A stretch of 64,000 nt of DNA. Origin: Gordius sp. MW1. Lineage: Eukaryota > Nematomorpha > Gordioida > Gordea > Gordiidae. The DNA lies in assembly GCA_964036665.1 (NCBI GenBank), contig OZ038527.1, forward strand, positions 15,407,835 through 15,471,834, given 5' to 3'. Below are positions 26,640 through 39,230 of the stretch, in pieces. Within the stretch, counting starts at the first letter, position 1; each line of letters starts with the position of its first letter. The notes below the pieces were generated by a model. It searched no databases. It worked only from the letters and a program-made list of their open reading frames with translations, and was not told the origin of the DNA. Position numbers and translations under genes: made by a program.

Positions 26640-28199
26640 TATAATAGTATTTTATATAAATTGTCATTCTATATACGTGAGCCTAATTTATAGAGAATTG
26701 ATGTTAGTCTGTGCGTTGAAATGTTAAATGCAATGTTATTGTATTGATTTCAGTATTTATCTAAGATGTAGTTATTTTTATTTTACCGTATAACTAATAA
26801 AATAAGATTCATTGGCATTTTGCCTTTTTAAACAGTTCAGGTGATGTTTTTATAGATAAGGGTAGCACAAGTTTGTACTTTTAAGCTAAATATGAAATTA
26901 AAATGATAGTTATAATTCCTATATGTTATATTTTAAATTAGGTAGAATTATGTAAATTATTGAGATTCAGTTATTTTTTGGAATGAATCTTATTAGGATG
27001 TTATTTAAATGCTCAGTAATAAATTCAAAAATACTCAAAAAAATGTTCTTAGTATATGATTAATGTGCCTGTAAAAATTAATGCAAAATAAATTAACTTT
27101 AATAAGCTCAGTTTTAAATTTAATATGCTCAGTAATTTAAATTCAAATTTTGACATTAATTTATTTTACCGCTTATATTTCATAAATACTATTTCTTAGT
27201 TCAAAAATGGAGTCTGAGAACTCTAGAGTTTTCTAGATTATCTAAACCAAATAGATCTGAGGCCTGATTATTCAATAATTTATTTAAAAACAGGTCCTTA
27301 ATTAGTTTTGCCTATTCCCCCACATCTTCTCCTCCAACCAAATAAATGACAATTAATTTTTAACGTAAATAACATTAAGAACATATTTTATTTTGAAATT
27401 TGTCAAAAATGTAAAAAAAAATTATTTGATAATGGACCAACAAACTCAAAAAAGCAATATAACTTAGCCTTTTTGTTTCAATTAAAAATTAATAAATAAA
27501 TCTAGATTATTTAAAAATCTTTAAAAATGGCGCTTCTTATTTTTTTACAAATTTTGTAATGTAGGCAAAAGATCACAATGGAAATCGTTAAATCCAACAC
27601 GATTTCCATACACGGATCAATGCCATCCGTTTAGTTATAGCGCGTTTTTATATTTTTTTAGCCGTGTATGTAATTTTTAGTATATCATCTAAAATTATCA
27701 AATAATAAAATTTAAAAAAAAATGTATTTTTTTATTTGTCAAAAAGGATCATAGTAGCATCAAATATGTAAAATACACTTACAAGCTAGTAATTTTATTC
27801 ACACAGGATCAATCTATTGTTTTACATATAATTTACTCTAATTAATGCCATCTAGAGGCTATTTAGAGAGATTTTTGTCCCTAAATATCTTTTACCTCAT
27901 TAAAGCCTACCGTCGAATTTATAATAGTCTATGACATCATATTTAGTCCAGAAATTTGCATACTTTAAGATTTTATTAAATCTTAAGATGTGATTAACCT
28001 TGTGATTTATTTTTATCATGTTTGCTAATTAATTGTCTTCTCTTTTTCCTAAAAGAAGGGACTATTAAAAAAATAGTGTCCTGTCTTAATAATGTAGCAA
28101 TTAGTGACATGCAACGGGCCTGTTTAAAAATTTAAAAGCCCAGCCTGACCAATAAATTTTATAAAAAATTTTATTTTGTTTTTTTTTAAAGTATATATG
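26640..28199. other. Intergenic DNA downstream of HDAC3, no gene seen
   Basis: Very A+T-rich. 27000-27160 carries several TGCTCAGT/ACTGAGCA-type motifs like those inside hAT-1 (7300-7390, 9215-9355), so a related repeat is present. A short perfect stem (GGAAATCGT...ACGATTTCC) lies at 27580-27607. Confidence 0.55.
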
Positions 28200-29225
28200 T
28201 TACAAATGTTAACACTACCTACGACGGTCCCAAGTCCGTGTGCAAAAAGTGGAGGGTTGGCGTCAGGTCCGAAACCGGCTACAAAAAACCAACTCCAAAA
28301 TCATGATAGTTTCAAACAAGATTTTACAAGAGAAAGCTAGGGCGTCCTCCACAAACGACGCGCACTATATCTCACCCATGCATGTGAAAAATACACTAGA
28401 GTTACTGCCCAACTCTCAACGAAGGCGGTTAAGGAAATTAGTTGTTCAAAGAATGTTAATAACGTGCTGGAATGTGGGAACTTTGAGGGAAAGAGCATCG
28501 AGGTCGCACAGATGCTAAAAAGAAGAAAGGTACAAATCGCTTGCCGACAAGAGATGAGTTGGAATGGAACCATAGTTCGTGAGTTAGAAAAAGGATACAA
28601 ACTATTTTACAGTGGGTCCGTAGAAATGGCGTCGGTATCGTTCTAAGCGAATCGTTTAAATACAAGGTGGTGGAAGTCAAGCGTTGTTGAGACAGGCTAA
28701 TGTGGGTGAAGATTGCTGATCAAAAGGGCCTTCTAACCGTTATGTGCGCGTATGATCCCCAAATTGAATGTATGAATCAGAGAAAGACTTATTCTTCAAT
28801 TCATTGGAAAAGGAAATACAAGATAGGGGAGGAAGAAAGGCTAATTATTCGGCGTATTTCAACTTTCACGTAGGAAAGATCACCTCGAGTATAAACGCAA
28901 TCATGGAGGCTATGGGCATGGTCTGAAGAACAAAGAAGGGGAAAAAACTCTAAGTTCAAGCATACGACATAGCGATCGTTAACACCTATTTTCTGAAACG
29001 CGAAGATCATATTGTGACTTTTAGAAGCAACATTGTCCCTTTGTTATGGATCTTGTCAGAAGAGTATTTCCCGAAAGAGGAAATGTCTATGAATATCGAA
29101 TTTGATACGAAAAGCTAAAGGATACGTCGACGAACGAAATACCATCAAAAAACCTCCTCACTCTTGGGTGCAAGGAAGTTGCTAAGGAACGTAGACGACG
29201 ATGGGGAGACGCTAACTAGGGACCC
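28200..29225 (+). pseudogene. RTE-type LINE, apurinic-like endonuclease fragment
   Basis: The translation over several frames shows ITCWNVGTLR (about 28460), QMLKRRKVQIAC and QEMSWNGTIVREL, YKLFYSGS, a GVGIVLSESFKYKVVEVK-like stretch and AYDPQ (about 28750). Around 29000 it reads FLKREDHIVTFRSNI. These are the ordered motifs of the LINE endonuclease often annotated as craniofacial development protein 2-like. Multiple stops and frameshifts make it dead. The reverse transcriptase is missing: a Helitron fragment follows directly, and a LINE 3' tail of possibly the same element lies at 31640-31885. Confidence 0.82.
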
Positions 29226-31403
29226 AAATCGTCTTGCATGTTAGATGGAAAATGTACAAAGCGTTATCCTAAAGATTTCACCAATGATACGGTCACACAT
29301 GTCGACGGATATCCAATAAATCGTCGAAGAAGTACCGATAATGGCGGACAATCATTTACTAAAACTATCAGTAACGCAGACATTGACAACTTAATGCTCA
29401 TTTTAATGTTCAGTTCTGCAATTCGGTGAAGAGCATCAATTATATTTGCAAGTATGTGAATTTAGGAATTGATAAGGATGTATTTAGAATTGAAAATACC
29501 TATGTGGATGCTCCTCCATTGAATAACAATGATGAAATAACGAATTACCGTATTGGCCGGTACATCAGCTCCAATGAAGCTGTTTAACGTATATTCGGGT
29601 TCATAATTCATGAACGGGATACAATAGTTATTCAATTAGCTGTCCATCTTGAAAACGGCCAGCGCGTATTTTTCACGAACAAACAGCGCTTGATCTTGCT
29701 ATAAATCCACCTAAAACTACACTCACAAGTTTTTTTTTAATTGTGTAATCGTGCCGGTGGCTATGGTGCCTTCGCACAAACACTACTCTATTCAGAAGTA
29801 CCAGGCTATTTTACGTGGACTCAATCGAAAAAATGGATGCCCCACAAGCAAGGCACGCCAATTGATGAATGGCCCGGTTTATTCAAATCAAACAATTTGA
29901 TACAGTGAATCCAAAGCAGACTGAGTGCTTTCAACTGCGACTGTTGTTGGTTAATGTCACCGGCTCATTGTCATTTCACGATATATGTAAAGTAAATGGA
30001 CAACGATATCTAACGTATAAAGATGCATGCCTTACATTAGGCTTGCTAGAAAACGACAACCATCGGGACAGTATTTTTACTAAAGCAGCATTAAACTGTA
30101 CAGAAACACAAATTCGTCTACTATTCGCTATAGTGTTGACTGCATGTTTTCCACCCCGAGCACAAACGTTGTGGTATAAGCAAAGATTCAATGACTGATC
30201 ATATCGACATCCTTCAAGGTGCAACGATCTAACGTTATCATTTAGCGACGCAATGTATAATGAAGCATTTTGATAGCTATAGGATCTTTGCATTGTCATT
30301 GCCAATTTTAAAATTAGTCATTGTTGACATTCGCAACAATAAGGCGCAAGGCCAAACGATGTCTATTTGTAGCTTAGATGCCACACCATGCTTTTCTCAC
30401 GGACAGCTATACGTGGCATGTTTTCGCGGGGGTAAACCATCCAGTTTGTTTGTGTTGACTAAAGACGGACTACCCAAAAATATTATATACTTCATCGCAC
30501 TTAGAGATTGATGATGAATTATTTTTTAATCGTCATAATTTGATGTATATATAGGTATCAAAAATTATTTAATAAAGTATAAAGATTGAAATAATATATG
30601 ATTAGTGTATTGTTATTTTATAGGCCAACATTGTCACAACGCTCCATTCTTATTTCATTTTAATCATAACCACATACCCATACTCTGATGGTATTTTCCA
30701 GATAGAAGCTGACCCAAATTATTTCATGTATTTCCTATTGATAGCTACTAATTATTTAGCCAAATATTATGGCTAATAATGATTGTGGCAAGGCAATATT
30801 GTGCGGAAATGGGAGAAAATTGGATCATTTTTTTTAAACTCTAATTTTTTAAATCATGTTTGTTAAATAATGTTTTTTATACATTTTAATCATTCGTTTA
30901 ATTAATAATCATGATAATTAATTTTAGTGTATATGTTAGGCGGCTTAAAAATTTTAAAACATGAAACACTATTTCGTTGCTATCTCATAATAAACGCGAA
31001 TCTTATTTTATAAGACAAATATCGGCATTGCTATTTGTAAATATAGTTCAGTTGCAACATTTGAATGTTTTCCAAATATATTAATACTTAACATTTTTAT
31101 TTATTTCATTCATCTTCACATTGAATGTTTTCCAAATATATTAATACTTAACATTTTTATTTATTTCATTCATCTTCACAATAGGTAGTTTTTAACTTTT
31201 AGCTATGCATATAACATTAATTACAGACTTTATTTGTATTCCATTCTTATTTCAATCATAACCACATACCCATACACTGATAGTATTTTCTAGAAATAAG
31301 CTGACCCTTCTTTCATATATTTCCTATTGATAGGTACCAATTATTAAGCCAAATAAGAACTAAGCCAAAGCAACGCTTGGCCGGGCCGGGCACAGCAAGT
31401 ACA
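29226..31403 (+). mobile_element. Helitron, decayed and internally deleted
   Basis: 29226-29740 matches the Helitron-like N-terminal/Rep region: MLDGKCTKRYPKDF, DGYPINRRRS, CKYVNKGIDKDVF-like, YRIGRYISSNEAV, IHERDT, AVHLENGQRV. 29740-30190 matches the region between Rep and helicase: KWMPHKQGTPIDEWPG, then CFQLRLLLVNVTGSLSF. The helicase core is gone: sequence jumps to its last motifs at 30330-30511 (NKAQGQTMS, SHGQLYVACFRGG, KNIIYF). A G+C-rich short hairpin and CAGCAAGT at about 31370-31403 resembles a Helitron 3' end, but the terminal CTRR-type signal is imperfect. The frames contain stops. Helitrons spread by rolling-circle replication; this copy is dead. Confidence 0.85.
30625..31352. 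repeat. Direct duplications in the Helitron 3' region
   Basis: A block of about 120 bp (CCATTCTTATTTCA...AACCACATACCCATAC...TATTTCCTATTGATAG) occurs at about 30645-30765 and again at about 31238-31352. Between them an exact 60-bp tandem duplication, starting TTGAATGTTTTCCAAATATA, occupies 31061-31120 and 31121-31180. Confidence 0.9.
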
Positions 31404-31599
31404 TTTTATAAAGTTAGATATCCAGTTTTAAATTATTAGCTGAATAAATTGTAGCGAGTGAAAATAAATTTATTTTAAATTTATCCTAGTTGTAAATTAA
31501 GAGTAATAACAATTTAATGCATTATGTATATATATATGGTAAAATAATTTTCAAAAATTTTAAAATAATTTTTTAAATTTATATGACTATTGACTTTTT

Positions 31600-31885
31600 C
31601 ATGACAAAAATGGGTATTCGACCTATGGCGGATATGATTAACAAAAATCGGCTAAGATGGTAGGGGCATACTAAGTAGCGAGACGAATGATGTAAATCGA
31701 AAAGTAGTGGACATGGAGGTACCGAGGAAGGGAGGAAGAGAGGAGGAGGACGTCGTGTCATGTGAAAAGGGCGAGTCTATAAAGTTACGAAAACAAAAAA
31801 GATTAGTTAAATAATGGCACCTACCCCAACAAGTTGGAAGAAGTCATTAAAACAAAACCCACGACTGTGGGACCCAATAACTGAT
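31600..31885 (+). mobile_element. LINE 3' tail (ORF end and 3' UTR)
   Basis: The translation includes RPMADMINKNRLRWYGHTK, the conserved ITDxxxxNRLRWxGHVxRR block near the C-terminus of RTE/Jockey-like LINEs. It is followed by a Gly/Arg-rich stretch and a WDPITDKEE-like end. The minus-strand stretch 38715-38960 is a diverged copy of the same tail. Confidence 0.75.
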
Positions 31886-31980
31886 AAAGAAGAAGATATA
31901 TTTAAGGTTTTTTATATCTGATATGTGCTTTACAATAATTTTATTGAACGTTATACTTCAATCACCTAATTATAAAATCA

Positions 31981-32146
31981 TGGGCGTAGCCGGCATTGGA
32001 ATTAAAGTGGGGTAATAATGATTTAGGGAGGGGCAAAATGATGATTTTTTGAAAATTTAGTCATAATCTTAACAAAATTTTAACAAATTTTTGGATTTAG
32101 AGGGAGGCAGCCGCCCCTCCCTGCCCCCCGCTCTTGTCTACGCCCA
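31981..32146. mobile_element. MITE, GGGCGTAGCC family
   Basis: It is bounded by TGGGCGTAG and CTACGCCCA, perfect complements, with a G-run/C-run interior containing TTTAGGGAGGGGC and GGCAGCCGCCCCTCCCTGCC. It is non-coding. The same termini and interior style occur at 51129-51280 and 61668-62079, defining a family. Confidence 0.8.
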
Positions 32147-32294
32147 TTCGCTAATGGCTCTTTTTGATCCATAATGTTTAAAACATAACAAGTATAGAAT
32201 TCATATTCTTATAAATGTATGAGAATGTAAAAAGACTTTTTCTATTATCATTACATTAAATAGCAATCATATTCATTTATATCATATATCTAGG

Positions 32295-33352
32295 CTGTTA
32301 AGTAACTAGTTACATGTAATTAGTTCCTGAAACTAATTCTTTTTTTTTCAGAAAAGTAATTGGATGTAACTGTAGTTAATTACATTAATTCTGTAACTCC
32401 TAAACTAAAGTTATTTGTTATAAAATTTAAAATAGTTAATTAAATTATATAATATAGCTACACGTCGGTTTGTGTTCAATGCTTTAAATTTAAATCTCCT
32501 GACGGATTAAATTTAAGTATTTAAATAATATTTCGAATAGATAATCCATCCTATTTGAATTACAAATATCATAATTTATTATTTTCGTAAATATTAATTT
32601 ACTGAATATATACTATAAAGAATTCTTAACTTTTTGATGAATTTACATCTAAATTTTGATTATTAAACTATTTGATATTAATTTTAATATAATTTTGATG
32701 AACGTTATTGAATTATTCATATTTTTTTAATATCAATTTAATTTAACATGGAAATCATTACAAAACACCTCGGCTATTCTTTGATAAATAATTTTCTTTA
32801 AACAAAAAAGAAACCAAGAAGATGATATTTGTACGCAAATTGTGCAACCCCAAGATGAGCTACATATCAGCTTGTATTAATATCACTGCAAATTTAGGAA
32901 GCACATAAGGGTAACTATTTAAAATTTGGAGATTAATGTTTAGAGAATATATCCCCAAAAATATGATAAGATCAAAGATGATAAGCTAACAGGGAGGCAA
33001 ACAAAACTGTTGCCAACCATTTCTACCTGTAGTTAAGTTACAGTCGCTAATGAAATAGCCATTTTCACTGGTTGAAAATAAATATAGTTTAAATAATTTG
33101 GTAACGGATCGGACATGAATCCATCTTGAAAAGAATAAGAGAATAAAAGAAGACATCTTAAATTATATTGATTCATTGATGCCTCACAAGGAGGAACGAC
33201 AGGATCTAGTTGAATCTACTAGAGTGGACTTTTTTAAACTTTTAAATTCGGAAAGGATCCAAGAGTGCATCTACATTTTGTTAATTCTATTAATAATTAT
33301 GGAATTTTATAATGTAATATATACATTTTTATTGAAAGTAACTGTAACTTAA
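32295..33352. other. Stretch with GTAACTAGTTAC-type inverted ends, no gene seen
   Basis: GTTAAGTAACTAGTTACATG near 32297 and GTAACTGTAACTTAACTAG near 33337 are loosely complementary, as in some hAT-derived elements. Between them I see only short frames with no recognisable motif. The element reading is tentative. Confidence 0.35.
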
Positions 33353-33354
33353 CT

Positions 33355-34665
33355 AGTTATGAGGTCTGCACGGGCCGGCCCTAAAGTAGAGCAATAAAAA
33401 AAGGGCGGGCCAGGGTGGGGTTTGAAAAAATTTGAATTTATTTCACTTTATACTATAATTAAAATATAGAAACAAAAAATACACCTATTAGCGTGATGAT
33501 AAAAAAATTTATTTTTCCGAACATAAATCTGGTGGAACTTAAAAATCATTATGTTAAAAAGTTTGCATGAGATTATGATGAATTAATCAGTTTTTCATCT
33601 GACAAAGATTTAATGGAGAAACTTGAAGGCACCAAAAAACATATCATTCAATTAATTAATATGCTTTCACCGAATAAAAAGGCAAGCATCGAGTTAGAAG
33701 CGGATTAGACACTAACACTCTATAAAGTATTACCCTTTAATACATCATTAAAAAGCATCCCAAATTTGTTTCCATCTTCTACTTGTAATGATGGTCCTGT
33801 TGACTTAGAGGTCTATAAATTGAAATGGATAGCCAAAACTATGCTTTTCAAAGTTTGTTAGCGATATTTATTATAAAATATCAACCTTTCTTGTTCCTAA
33901 GTTTCGCAGATTAAAAATGCTACCCGAAGATGCTAGAAGCTTCGTAATAAGTGCGGAACAGATTTTTTAAAAAAATTCATGCAAAGAAGATCCTGGCTCT
34001 TCTTCCATAAGTCGTCCACCTATGAGCAATCCAGCTCAGGTGTGTAACATTAAGCAATTATCTATTGATGAGGCAGATATGTATATCTCCCTTTGGGATG
34101 AAAACGGAAAAGATTGAAGATTTCAACGAAGTTGAGACTTATTTTATATTAAATCCAAAACCTGCAGATGCTCAGCTAGATGTGATTTTATGGTTGAAAC
34201 AACACTAACTTCTGCTACCAAACTTAACAGAATTATAGAAGGTTTTTACACTCATAATCATTAGACACCCCCTAACATTCCCGATAATAAATCTACGAAG
34301 AACATTAATAGAATTAGCTATTCAATTTTTGTCAATTCCAGCCACTAGTGCTACGACTGAACGCACATTCAATAAGGGAAGTCGCCTTATAGAACAGAAA
34401 AGAACGCAATTATTGGCTGATATAATAGATAGTCTTTTTTTTAAATGACAATATTAAATTATAATTTTTGAATAAAATTGGTTTTATAGCCTATAGCTAA
34501 GTTATTTTTTGAACAAACAACATGGTTTTTGTATCACTAAATAATTTTGAAATATCATAGACTTGTTTTTACTCGTGCGGGCCTGATGCGGCGGAATTTT
34601 TAGTTTCTTTTGCCGGCCGAATGCGGGCCAAAAAGATGATATTTGTGCAGGTATGGACTGGAAAC
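33355..34665 (+). mobile_element. hAT transposon remnant with transposase C-terminus
   Basis: The ends resemble CTGCACGGGC(C)GG...CC, as in hAT-2 (left GTCTGCACGGGCCGGCCC at 33363; right GTGCAGGTA near 34650 after GCGGGCC). 33560-34450 contains pieces of a hAT protein. About 34330-34435 reads SIPATSATTERTF, then NKGSRLIEQKRTQLLADIID, the conserved hAT dimerisation motif. Stops and frameshifts abound. No target duplication could be fixed. Confidence 0.75.
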
Positions 34666-36597
34666 TCCGTATATAATGAGATACTAGGCAAATTTTATGG
34701 TTAATAAAAAGGGGGAAATGCTTGAGAAGGGTGGGAGACAAAAATAATCACTTGATATACCCAAAAAATATTCCGTAAGACTCAGCAGGGTATAAAAAAG
34801 GCTTTTGGCGTCTGGCCGGCTTCACACAAATTAGAGGCAGCGGTGGACTTTAATTTTAAGGTAACATTTTGAACCTGACCAACGATTGGTTAAAAAATAT
34901 GCGAGCGTCGATGGTGTAAAATTCTAACCTTATTTGTCTTCACAATTTTTATTATACACTGTTACATATTTCGATATATGATCTAGAATTGTCAATCCGT
35001 TTATCTGAATATTCAATATTTTGATATATTCATAACAAATTTATTTTAGGAATTACAAAAGTTAAAAAAAATTATGATGTCTAAAAAACATAGTAACTTT
35101 CTTTAAATCCTTAATCTAGGTACTCTAGTTTGCTTTCTAAAAGAAAATTCTGCTGACTACGCATCATTTTATTACCCGCTTTGTAATCAATAAACGTGAG
35201 AGTTGGCGATTTATCGATGAGTCTGGCAAACGCTAGTGTAAGTGTGAAGGGACGGGTAGACAAAGGGGGAGCGCACGTTAGAGCTTGGAGAGGGGGAGGT
35301 AGGGGGTATTTAGGAAGGAGAGCTATTATGTGTATTTTGATAACTGTTTAAACAATAGGCGATCTAGATTGAAGCTAGTCTAGCCCAAAAATAGGCGCTT
35401 GGCCTCGGGTCGTGGTCGGGCAATTAGATTTTAATACCGGGCATTATTTCTTTCCAGTCAACAATTTATTTTTCTGCAAAGGTACCAAAATTCATAGGAA
35501 ATACCGGGCCGGGCTTTAGCCAGGCTCAAAATAAAATAAAATTTTGGCCTCGGGCCGGTGTCAAACAAATTAAATGCAAGCAAAAGTCATTATTGGTGGT
35601 TAATTATTTACCAAATAGTATTTCCCCATTATAAACCCATAAGGTGGACATGCTTCATAAAAACACAGTGGAGATTAAACGTAATAGGTTAAGGCCAAAT
35701 AACAAGTAATTTGGCTTCGGGCAGGAGTCATAAAATTTATTTCAAAAGCGGTTAGAGTGTTCAGAACATTTTTATGACAGGTCCCTTGAGTTCAAGACAA
35801 ATCTATACCATACAAATTCTGATTAAGGTTGATGTTAATACCATTCAAATTATAAGATATAATTTGGCCAAAAATTAGACGGACCTTCTGAAAGGCAGAT
35901 CTAAAATTAAATGGAATCTTCTTTCATCTAACCATTTGTTGTATAATGAAAGAGTCCAGCAGGAGATAAATATTGTTAATTTTTAATAAAACTCAATTTT
36001 CAGTTAAGATGTTACTTCGAAAATATTTTCTCCTGGAAATCGAGGTTTTATATTTCAAAATTATGCAAATTAGCTTTAGTCTCCGCTTATTAAAGCTTTA
36101 ATGAAACTCTTCATCAAAATGTCATCTAAGTTGTAATGTTATTTGCTAGTCGTAGATGCAGTATGATCAAATAAATTTTGGGGCAAACACAATCGTTTCT
36201 TTTTTATGGATAAACTAGTGAATTTAGTAAAAATAAAATAATAAATGTTTTTAACAATTTAATTCCAAAATAAAACGTATATATAAGCATTTACAGTATT
36301 TATAAGTGTCTTAAGCAGTCATTTATGCAACTTTGAATACATTCTATTTATTTAATAAAATTTATAAAAAAATATTTTTGTCAAAGATGCAATAAATTTT
36401 TCGCTTTCGTCGCCCCTTCCTACGCCACTGTACCATCCGCCACTTCAATTTTTGTCGCAACAATTTTTGTCTTGAGTGAGCCATAATTTGCATGAGAATT
36501 AATTTGTCATCACAAAAAACTCTTTAAATACCTATTTGTCGGCGTTTTTTGTTAAAAACCATAGACAAAACATACATGCATACATTTATACAAACAT
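34666..36597. other. Spacer upstream of NPRL3, fragmentary repeats only
   Basis: No gene was recognised. 35380-35560 and 35690-35730 contain GGCCTCGGGC-type motifs like those at 10025-10040 and inside hAT-2, probably scraps of hAT termini. The last ~250 bp before the NPRL3 start are plain A+T-rich sequence. Confidence 0.55.
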
Positions 36598-38140
36598 ATG
36601 GGAGATTTAACACCCAATTTAAATCATTTTTTTATAAATATAATACTGTCTACATCTGGGAGTAGTGGCGATAAAATAATATTTCAGTATCCCTGTGATG
36701 CCAATAAAAGTAAGATATAAAATATCTAATCGTATATTTTGTGAGTAGATTATATGCATTCCCACAATGTAAACATAATGGAGTAAGTATTTCAAGTAAA
36801 TATATAGTTTATATTATCCTAATCTCAGACTCCATAAGGATTTATTGTCAACAATTCTTTATATTAAATCAGAGTCCTGCAACAAACCTTTTTTGATTAA
36901 GGTGGATGGTGTGTATTTTGCAGGATTTCCAGGGTTATTATACCATGATGAATACAAGATTAAACTTTTTAATATAACGTTTGTGTATAAGGTAAAAATA
37001 GATGGCGTATACAAAATTTTAGCTTGAATACACGATTTAGGGAAATTTATGGAAATATCAATTTCTTAGCAAATTATTAGCAATTGCCTTTAAAGCTGAA
37101 CAAAGCATAAGTGGGTACATGACATTGATGATAAATTTGATGTCAAAAATTTTGGAAGAAATTCCAATGGAAAAAGAAAGTTAGAATAAATATAAAAATT
37201 GCTATTGTTTAATAGAATATCAAAATGCATTTCCTCACAATCCGTATGACCAGATGCTGCATAGGAATATTCCTATATGTGTCATATTGGCAGAACTTTA
37301 TAATAATCTTATTAACAATCATAATGTTAATGTGATGATCAATGAAAATACTTTTTTTGCCTTTATCTTAGAAAAAAATTATTTAATGGACGAAAATAAA
37401 ACCAAATTAAAGGTAATAATTTTTATTTAATTTTGTTATTGATAGCCTAAGTCTTGTAAACGTTTGGGAGACATTAAGGCATATCACACTTTATTATTTA
37501 TAAAAGATAAAAATTGTATTAACCACTGGCCATTAAATTTGTCAAGAGTTATTCAAAAATTGTTTAAAGTATATTGCCCAACAAAAAGTTTTTCTCAGAT
37601 GGCTAAAGAGTTATCTATCTCATTGTATCATGTAAGTAATTTTAAAACAAATTTGTTCAAAACTAAAGATCATTACGGTTGCTCAACAACTAATTATTTG
37701 GAATTATGGTATAATAATGTATCCAATTTGTGAGAACAATATATATGTAATCTCACCTTTTGCCCATAAATCATTGTAAGCAAATAATATTAATAATTTA
37801 TATAAGTAGAAATTTAAAAATGCTCACAAAATTTACAACCACATTTGGACATTTAATACCTAATTTGCTTAATATTCTTATGCAATTTCATTTCCCATTT
37901 GATTTGAAATATCATTTTCACCCACTTTCAAACAGTTTATTTAATTGTATAAAGCACAAAGTAAATAATAAATTATACTTTATACAATTTTAAAGGATAT
38001 AAAACTCAAAATTATTTGCTGGTTGATTAAACACCAGCTAATTATCCAGCTACATAATTATGTTTACCTTGTTGACTCCAAATATGATATAAAATTAGGG
38101 ATCATTTCCTCAGAAGACGCTGGCAATTCAGAGGCCAAAG
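36598..38140 (+). CDS. NPRL3: NPRL3, nitrogen permease regulator 3-like (GATOR1 subunit), N-terminal two thirds, tiny introns
   Basis: Part of GATOR1, the lysosome-linked GAP complex that restrains TORC1 when amino acids are low. Exons: 36598-36709, 36749-36782, 36829-36991, 37041-37179, 37216-37412, 37446-37631, 37669-37775, 37810-37960, 37996-38140. Phases agree throughout and give about 411 codons. The start MGD and INIILSTSGSSGDKIIFQYP match the family's MGD...VILVSSGSRGNKLLFRYP. STILYIKSESC, IKLFNITFVYK, AIAFKAEQSISGYM, DIKAYHTLLFI, MYPICENNIYVISPFA and IKHQLIIQLHNYVYLV align in order with vertebrate NPRL3. Introns are 33-49 nt. The ~180 C-terminal residues (LHYFRGRHHLEEI region in human, 569 aa) were not found: a possible tenth exon (38178-38202) follows, but then only unrelated DNA and a LINE tail. 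Either the protein is truncated or the last exons lie beyond the transposon-filled stretch. The second exon (34 nt) and the exon 4 donor (GTTAGA) are the least certain. Confidence 0.88.
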
Positions 38141-38202
38141 GTAGCTTACTACAATTTAAATTTATTATTTTGTATAGATTTTAACATCAAGAAATTCAAT
38201 CA

Positions 38203-38699
38203 GTAAGTCTTTATTCATTTAAAAAATATATTTATTACATACAAACTTTTAGATTCCAAAATATATGCTTTTTAAATTAAATTATAGCATTATATTATAT
38301 TTAGTCTACATTAATTATTTTATAATGGCTAATGATAACTCTTTAACCTCTGTCTGTCCAAGTGTATATTCAATTGTTTTAATTACTATGCTTATATTTT
38401 TGTCAGCATTATCGGTTTTTTTACTGTTTAAAGTTGAAATATATGAATTATTAAAGATTTTCATATATATTTTTTAGGGTAAACAAGAATTATATGAAAT
38501 TTAATTGCAAAAAATACCAAAGTGACCGTTTTTTGATGAGTTGTATACATGTGAATGTCATTGTATAAAATCGGAGGGGTTTGAATTGATAACGTAGATA
38601 GAGGGAAATGGAACGCGATATTTCGGGCTATTATAGCTAGTGTTGTGTTGGAGCGCATCATTTTAGATCAGGGCTTTAAAAACAGGCTAAGTACCATTT
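38203..38699. other. Sequence after the last seen NPRL3 exon, no clear gene
   Basis: A short frame at 38265-38477 (70 codons, hydrophobic) could be a chance product of A+T-rich DNA. No match to the missing NPRL3 C-terminus was found in any frame. Confidence 0.5.
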
Positions 38700-38965
38700 A
38701 TAAGGGTCCATCGTGAGATGTTCTTCTTTATCTGTTATTAGGTCCCACAGTGGTGGGGTTTGTCTTGATTAGTTTCTTCCATCTTGACCGGGTGAGTGCC
38801 ATATCTTGACTAATCTCTTTTGTTTTCATTACTTTATCGACTTGCCCTTTCCACGTGACACGGGGTCGTCCTCTTCCTCTCTTGCCCGGTACCCCATGTC
38901 CAGTACTTTTCGATTTACCTCATTCGTGTTCCTTAGTATATGCCCATACCACCTTCCCTATAAGG
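38700..38965 (-). mobile_element. LINE 3' tail, minus strand
   Basis: It is the reverse complement of a diverged copy of 31640-31885. It contains the complement of CCCACCACTGTGGGACCTAA, AAGGGCAAGTCGATAAAGT and GTGGTATGGGCATA, i.e. the end of a LINE ORF and its 3' UTR. 5'-truncated, as is usual for LINEs. Confidence 0.75.
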
Positions 38966-39230
38966 TAAGGTCCTTTTTTTGCTAATTCCCTCCCCCATGA
39001 TCCTAAATGTTAAATATAATTACTATGGGGCGAGCGCTCTTATTTTTATTGAACCGCCACATGTGCCATATTTTCCAGTCACATTAACCATCACATTGAT
39101 GAAACAAATTAGTCATGAGGGGGAGGGGGTACTTTGACACACCGTGTTGATGACAATATCAACTAGCCAACACCCCATAAGCATATATCTAATGGTCCAT
39201 CAGGGTATCCATCAAAAATAATACACTAAT

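Noticed and set aside
27580-27607. Short perfect hairpin (9-bp stem)
   Set aside because: Too short to mean much in 64 kb of A+T-rich DNA; no flanking duplication or expression evidence.
38265-38477. 70-codon hydrophobic frame after NPRL3
   Set aside because: Could be read as a small membrane protein, but A+T-rich DNA readily gives Leu/Ile/Phe-rich frames, and no homology or context supports it.
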